From JBNJGT01 sp046496745 (GTDB lineage Archaea; Nanobdellota; Nanobdellia; Woesearchaeales; JACJVW01), in NCBI GenBank assembly GCA_046496745.1, contig JAWOGQ010000085.1:1-8456 (forward strand): a stretch of DNA of 8,456 nucleotides. The letters are read 5' to 3'. Positions 6,110-8,456 of this stretch are shown here, one piece after another; position 1 is the stretch's first letter, and every line of letters starts with the position of its first letter. A program made the translations under genes and the position numbers. The notes under the pieces are model-generated. The model saw only the letters and a list, made by a program, of their open reading frames with translations, searched no databases and was not told where the DNA came from.

Positions 6110-6867
6110 CTGCGGGCAATGTCATATTTTTTTGACATGTCAAAGCATATCTTGTTGATGTTTTGCATTATCTTTCCGTATGGAACTGAATGGTTCTTGT
6201 ATAATCGCTGGTAACGGTTCAGGAAGCGACGCAGTCTTGGCTGTTGTTCCATGTACTGGAAGAAAGGCTCTTTATCTGTGAGCTGAAGAGGTGAATCTAT
6301 GACAAAAGAAGCCCCGTATTCCTTTGCTGTATTGAACATTGTCTCAATATGTTCAGGCGTGTCTGTTATGTAAGGAAGGATGGGCATGAAAACCATACCG
6401 CAACAGATACCCTGCTTGACAAGGCTCTTCATCGCATCTAGCCTGTCCTGCGGGAGAGGGGCAGAGGGTTCAAGTATGGCAGACATCTTCTTGTCAAGGC
6501 TTGCAAAAGAGAAAGATACGCAGGCGTTCTGAAGAAGATCCATGTCCCTTGTGACAAGCGTCGATCTTGTTATGATGTGTACAGGGTTTGGATGATGATA
6601 AAGGACTTCCAGGACACGCCGCGTGAGGCGAAGATTCTCTTCGCCCGGCTGATAGGGGTCCTCGTTCCCTGAACAAAGGGCAATTGCTCCTTCATCAGAG
6701 ATTTCCTTAAGAAGCAGGGCCGGAGCATTGGTATATGCTACAGGTTCAGTTGAATTGCAAAAGGCGCAACCTAGACTGCAGCCGGAGTAATGCTTACTTG
6801 CATGTGTACAACTGTACAAATCACTTGTTTCCTGAACAAGAATAGACTTGGCTTCTTCTTCTCGCAT
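6091..6867 (-). CDS. Radical SAM protein, SplB-like (COG1533) family
   Basis: This 258-residue protein has the iron-sulfur motif CSLGCAFC (C30-x3-C34-x2-C37) that binds the [4Fe-4S] cluster used to cleave S-adenosylmethionine. Family features follow: SGNEDPYQPGEE (66-77), LTRRVLEVL (81-89), IITRSTLVTRDMDLL (98-112), SFASLD (120-125), LEPSAPLPQDRL (132-143) and MVFMPILPYITD. This is the set seen in COG1533 proteins, often labelled SPL-like or DNA repair photolyase-like although most are uncharacterised. The substrate is unknown. It leads an operon with endonuclease III and a winged-helix protein. The ATG at 6867 lies right where transcription should start from the TATA box at 6890-6897, so the message is probably leaderless. 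Confidence 0.85.
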   Translation of the reverse strand: MREEEAKSILVQETSDLYSCTHASKHYSGCSLGCAFCNSTEPVAYTNAPALLLKEISDEGAIALCSGNEDPYQPGEENLRLTRRVLEVLYHHPNPVHIITRSTLVTRDMDLLQNACVSFSFASLDKKMSAILEPSAPLPQDRLDAMKSLVKQGICCGMVFMPILPYITDTPEHIETMFNTAKEYGASFVIDSPLQLTDKEPFFQYMEQQPRLRRFLNRYQRLYKNHSVPYGKIMQNINKICFDMSKKYDIARRWNLKR

Positions 6868-6889
6868 GGTATGTCAGGAAAACCTGTGG

Positions 6890-6897
6890 CTTATAAG
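6890..6897 (-). promoter_or_regulatory. TATA box of the radical SAM-nth operon
   Basis: CTTATAAG is a perfect palindrome. On the minus strand its centre is about 26 bases from the ATG at 6867, giving a leaderless transcript. Because it is palindromic it could also fire to the right, with a start near 6920 inside the left arm of the candidate RNA, but upstream sequence on that side is a poor TFB element. Confidence 0.55.
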
Positions 6898-6911
6898 TCT
6901 TGCGCTTGTCA

Positions 6912-7059
6912 AGAGTTTTTCGAATAATCAGCATCGACTTCGGCCTGATTTCTTTTTTAAAAAGAGGTGATATCCCCGTAAGGGGCAACCCCCTTTCACC
7001 TTATGTAGGTCTAGCTGATCGGCCTTCGTAATAAATGATGCATTTCTTCTAAAAACTCT
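6912..7059 (+). ncRNA. Candidate structured RNA or DNA inverted-repeat element
   Basis: This stretch inside a 249-base gene-free region folds as nested helices. The ends pair (AGAGTTTTTcGAA at 6912-6924 with TTCtAAAAACTCT at 7047-7059, 12 of 13). Inside, ATCAGC (6927-6932) pairs with GCTGAT (7014-7019), GACTT (6936-6940) with AGGTC (7007-7011), and AGGTGA (6965-6970) with TCACCT (6996-7001). The tip CCCC-GTAA-GGGG (6974-6985) has a GNRA tetraloop, and a small hairpin AAATG/CATTT lies at 7033-7045. The GNRA loop and G-U pairs favour the + strand. Against it: an internal T run (6953-6958) could stop transcription, and no clear promoter fits the 5' end. It is not a tRNA, 5S rRNA or an RNA family I recognise. 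Confidence 0.35.
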
Positions 7060-7073
7060 CAAAAAGGAAAATG

Positions 7074-7081
7074 CTTAAATA
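7074..7081 (+). promoter_or_regulatory. TATA box of the zinc-ribbon gene
   Basis: CTTAAATA follows an A-rich GGAAAATG. About 26 bases on, transcription would start near 7103, just before the GAGGTGA ribosome binding site at 7105-7111. Confidence 0.5.
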
Positions 7082-7104
7082 CAAAAGGATATGCAGAAAA
7101 TCAA

Positions 7105-7111
7105 GAGGTGA
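7105..7111 (+). promoter_or_regulatory. Ribosome binding site of the zinc-ribbon gene
   Basis: GAGGTGA lies five bases before the ATG at 7117. It includes the GTG at 7108, which is in frame but cannot serve as start while being the binding site, so the ATG at 7117 is preferred. Confidence 0.7.
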
Positions 7112-7116
7112 TAGTA

Positions 7117-7512
7117 ATGTTACAATTACCAGAATCAATGGATGAATGTGCATATTTTACAAATCGAAAGATTGGAGATGGACAGGCAAAGGTATGGGTA
7201 TTCCGACAGATGTGCCCGGAATGCGGAAAGGCCCTCATGGGAAAACCGGTAGAGAAGGGAAAGGTCAAGGTACGGGCAAAGGAATACGTGTGCCCTGAAT
7301 GCAAATATACTGAGACAAAGGATGAATATGAACCCAAGCTTACGGCAAACGTCCAATATACCTGTCCTTCATGCAAGTATGAGGGAGAGAAGCAGGTACC
7401 TTACAAGCGAAAGAATATCAAAGGTGTTCCGACACTAAGGATTGTTTGTGATGAGTGCGGCTATAATATTGACATAACAAAGAAGATGAAGGAACCAAAA
7501 AAAAAAACCTAA
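7117..7512 (+). CDS. Double zinc-ribbon protein of unknown function
   Basis: This 131-residue protein has four CxxC knuckles: C33/C36, C59/C62, C83/C86 and C111/C114. They form two successive zinc ribbons of similar size, each knuckle pair about 22-25 residues apart, which looks like an internal duplication (CPEC...VRAKEYVCPEC and CPSC...LRIVCDEC). The N-terminal part (LPESMDECAYFTNRKIGDGQ, with an extra C11) precedes the first ribbon, and the protein ends in a basic tail KKMKEPKKKT. Similar proteins seem to occur in DPANN archaea, from memory, without a known role. Nucleic-acid or ribosome-associated binding is a plausible inference from zinc ribbons plus the basic tail. It has its own promoter. 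Its stop overlaps the convergent gene by four bases. Confidence 0.8.
   Translation: MLQLPESMDECAYFTNRKIGDGQAKVWVFRQMCPECGKALMGKPVEKGKVKVRAKEYVCPECKYTETKDEYEPKLTANVQYTCPSCKYEGEKQVPYKRKNIKGVPTLRIVCDECGYNIDITKKMKEPKKKT
7497..7507 (-). terminator. U11 tract, probable terminator of the 117-residue gene
   Basis: Eleven consecutive A on the + strand give eleven U in the minus-strand transcript, starting two bases after the TAG stop (complement of 7509-7511). Archaeal RNA polymerase terminates at U tracts. The same bases encode the lysines near the end of the zinc-ribbon protein. Confidence 0.5.
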
Positions 7513-7862
7513 ATCGATGCATTGGCTAAATCATGCCATGCGGCCTCTTCCATCTCCCAAAGACTTATCCTATCGAGAAATGTCAAAAGGGGAAGGAGAA
7601 TCTCTTTTCGCATGATGAATGAGAAGCCTTCACTAAAAGTGCTTGACTTTATGATCTGAGTCAAGTCGTTCTCACGATACAAACGGAAAATCTCTTCTTT
7701 AATCATGTCATAGAGTTCAAATGAAGTTATACGGTCTACGACAAAACTATCAACCTCTTTTGATATGTTTTCTATTATCTCACTTAACAAACCCGTGGAT
7801 TCGTAATAGTACAATGAGATATATCCCCCTTCATGTTCAAACACCTTTATCAAGCGTGTCAT
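7509..7862 (-). CDS. Hypothetical protein, mostly helical
   Basis: I do not recognise this 117-residue protein. It has no cysteine, no signal peptide and no membrane span. The N-terminal part (LIKVFEHEGGYISLYYYES) looks like a beta hairpin. The rest alternates hydrophobic and charged residues as in amphipathic helices (LLSEIIENISKEV, LYDMIKEEIFRLY, LLPLLTFLDRISLWEMEEAAW). A small cytosolic, possibly regulatory or oligomerising protein would fit, but no function can be assigned. The start ATG is preceded by GGGGTGA (7873-7867), a good ribosome binding site four bases away. It is divergent from the membrane-protein gene at 7960 and converges on the zinc-ribbon gene, sharing the four bases CTAA. 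Its own transcript would meet a U11 tract right after the stop. Confidence 0.65.
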   Translation of the reverse strand: MTRLIKVFEHEGGYISLYYYESTGLLSEIIENISKEVDSFVVDRITSFELYDMIKEEIFRLYRENDLTQIIKSSTFSEGFSFIMRKEILLPLLTFLDRISLWEMEEAAWHDLANASI

Positions 7863-7895
7863 TAAATCACCCCATATATTTTGTAGGTGTGATTC

Positions 7896-7903
7896 TATTT
7901 AAT
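7896..7903 (-). promoter_or_regulatory. Possible TATA box of the 117-residue gene
   Basis: The minus strand reads ATTAAATA here. A start about 26 bases on falls near 7873, at the beginning of the GGGGTGA ribosome binding site. The match is only fair. Confidence 0.35.
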
Positions 7904-7928
7904 GCTTATGAACCTATTTTATAGAAAA

Positions 7929-7934
7929 TATATA
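7929..7934 (+). promoter_or_regulatory. Possible TATA box of the membrane-protein gene
   Basis: TATATA after GAAAA fits a TFB element plus TATA box. The predicted start near 7957 is three bases before the ATG at 7960, implying a leaderless message. Confidence 0.45.
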
Positions 7935-7959
7935 CAAAGATTTAAATTGATGCAGGAAT

Positions 7960-8456
7960 ATGAAAATCAGAATGGTTGATGTTGATGAAGAGCTAAAGAA
8001 AGCTGCAAAGAATCTAGGAGATAAAGAGCCGAAAATAAAGGAAAAACCAAAAAAAAGCAAGCTTCCTTTATATCTTATAGTGGTACTTGTGCTTCTTTTG
8101 GTGGCTATTTTTCTAGTGACTAAGGCAGAGTTTGTCATCAAAGATACTAAGAATGTTACCAAGATGAGAAACGTGACCTATGAGACTGAAAAAAAGATTT
8201 CATACAAGAAATATTTTGATGAACCCAGATCATATCACACACAAAGCCATTCATTAAAGGGATACCTTTATTACGAATACTCTTATGATGCGGATAAGGA
8301 AATTGGCTCATATACCCCATATGTCATGGATGATTTCAACCGGAGGATGAAGCTTGATAGGCTTAGCTCATCAGAGCGCAGCTTCTTTGTGAGAGGTAAC
8401 AAAACAGAGCAGATCTACAATGTAAGCGGGATTATGATGCGATTGTACCCAGGTTT
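7960..8456 (+). CDS. Single-pass membrane-anchored protein, partial at right edge
   Basis: An open frame begins at the ATG at 7960 and runs off the window after 165 codons. The N-terminus is charged (MKIRMVDVDEELKKAAKNLG, then a lysine-rich KPKIKEKPKKSK-like stretch), followed by one membrane span at about residues 35-53 (LPLYLIVVLVLLLVAIFLV). The positive residues before the span predict a cytoplasmic N-terminus and an outer C-terminal domain. That domain has NVT sequons at 64 and 71 and a run rich in tyrosine and charged residues (SYHTQSHSLKGYLYYEYSYD). I do not recognise the family. The reading frame is free of stops and shows normal codon use. A leaderless start is suggested by the TATA box at 7929-7934. 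Confidence 0.7.
   Translation, partial: MKIRMVDVDEELKKAAKNLGDKEPKIKEKPKKSKLPLYLIVVLVLLLVAIFLVTKAEFVIKDTKNVTKMRNVTYETEKKISYKKYFDEPRSYHTQSHSLKGYLYYEYSYDADKEIGSYTPYVMDDFNRRMKLDRLSSSERSFFVRGNKTEQIYNVSGIMMRLYPG

Noticed and set aside
6916..6930. TTCGAAT-like T-loop suggesting a tRNA
   Set aside because: No 5-base stem flanks it and no acceptor, D or anticodon arms can be placed on either strand.
6965..6995. SRP RNA helix 8 resemblance (GGTGATATCCCCGTAAGGGGCAACC)
   Set aside because: The GNRA tip is similar, but the conserved asymmetric-loop bases (AGCAG-type) are absent and the element is far shorter than archaeal SRP RNA.
6964..7018. C/D box sRNA (GTGATAT as C box, CTGA at 7015-7018 as D box)
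   Set aside because: The C box matches only five of seven bases, the spacing is loose, and the boxes sit inside stronger helices.
7108..7110. GTG as start of the zinc-ribbon gene
   Set aside because: It is part of the GAGGTGA ribosome binding site; the ATG at 7117 is correctly spaced.
1..8456. CRISPR arrays, transposases, integrases or other mobile elements
   Set aside because: I saw no regularly spaced repeats, no transposase or integrase motifs and no terminal repeats with target duplications. Composition looks even along the window by eye.

Overview
The window looks like chromosomal DNA from an archaeon, most likely a DPANN-type lineage such as Woesearchaeota or Pacearchaeota. The phylum is an inference; the domain is well supported. 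Evidence includes an archaeal/eukaryotic ribosomal protein (S8e), an archaeal-type glycogen debranching enzyme, prepilin-like proteins with a short K/R-G signal before a long hydrophobic helix, TATA-like boxes (TTTATAAA, CTATATAAG) about 25 bases before predicted transcript starts, and GGTGA-type ribosome binding sites. Genes are tightly packed. I see no insertion sequence, CRISPR array, tRNA or rRNA.

Layout. Bases 1-63 hold the last 20 codons of an unidentified + strand gene. A four-gene minus-strand operon (2014 down to 45) encodes two paralogous cysteine-bearing pilin-like proteins, a 70-residue double-membrane-span protein and a third, cysteine-free pilin-like protein. It shares a 119-base divergent promoter region with the S8e gene (+, 2134-2511). 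S8e converges on a glycogen debranching enzyme (-, 4249-2492). A second divergent promoter region serves this enzyme and a nucleosidase/phosphorylase of the MTA/SAH nucleosidase type (+, 4360-5061). A minus-strand operon (6867 to 5058) then encodes a radical SAM protein of the SplB-like COG1533 type, endonuclease III and a winged-helix protein, with overlapping reading frames. A 249-base intergenic region follows and contains a candidate structured RNA (6912-7059). Next are a double zinc-ribbon protein (+, 7117-7512), an unrecognised 117-residue protein (-, 7862-7509), and the start of a membrane-anchored protein that runs off the right edge (+, from 7960).

How the parts fit. The pilin-like operon probably makes surface fibre or envelope components. 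The debranching enzyme points to storage or recycling of alpha-glucan. The nucleosidase would recycle purine nucleosides or S-adenosylmethionine by-products. Endonuclease III does base-excision repair, and its coupling to a radical SAM gene and a DNA-binding protein is suggestive but unproven.

Two genome-scale patterns stand out. Every convergent gene pair overlaps at its 3' ends (four of four, two of them sharing the four bases CTAA). Promoters fall into two classes: apparently leaderless starts, and short leaders carrying a ribosome binding site. The points most worth following up are the candidate RNA at 6912-7059, the paired pilin-like proteins with a shared WSWF-TYN motif, and the U11 terminator-like tract hidden in the lysine codons of the zinc-ribbon gene.
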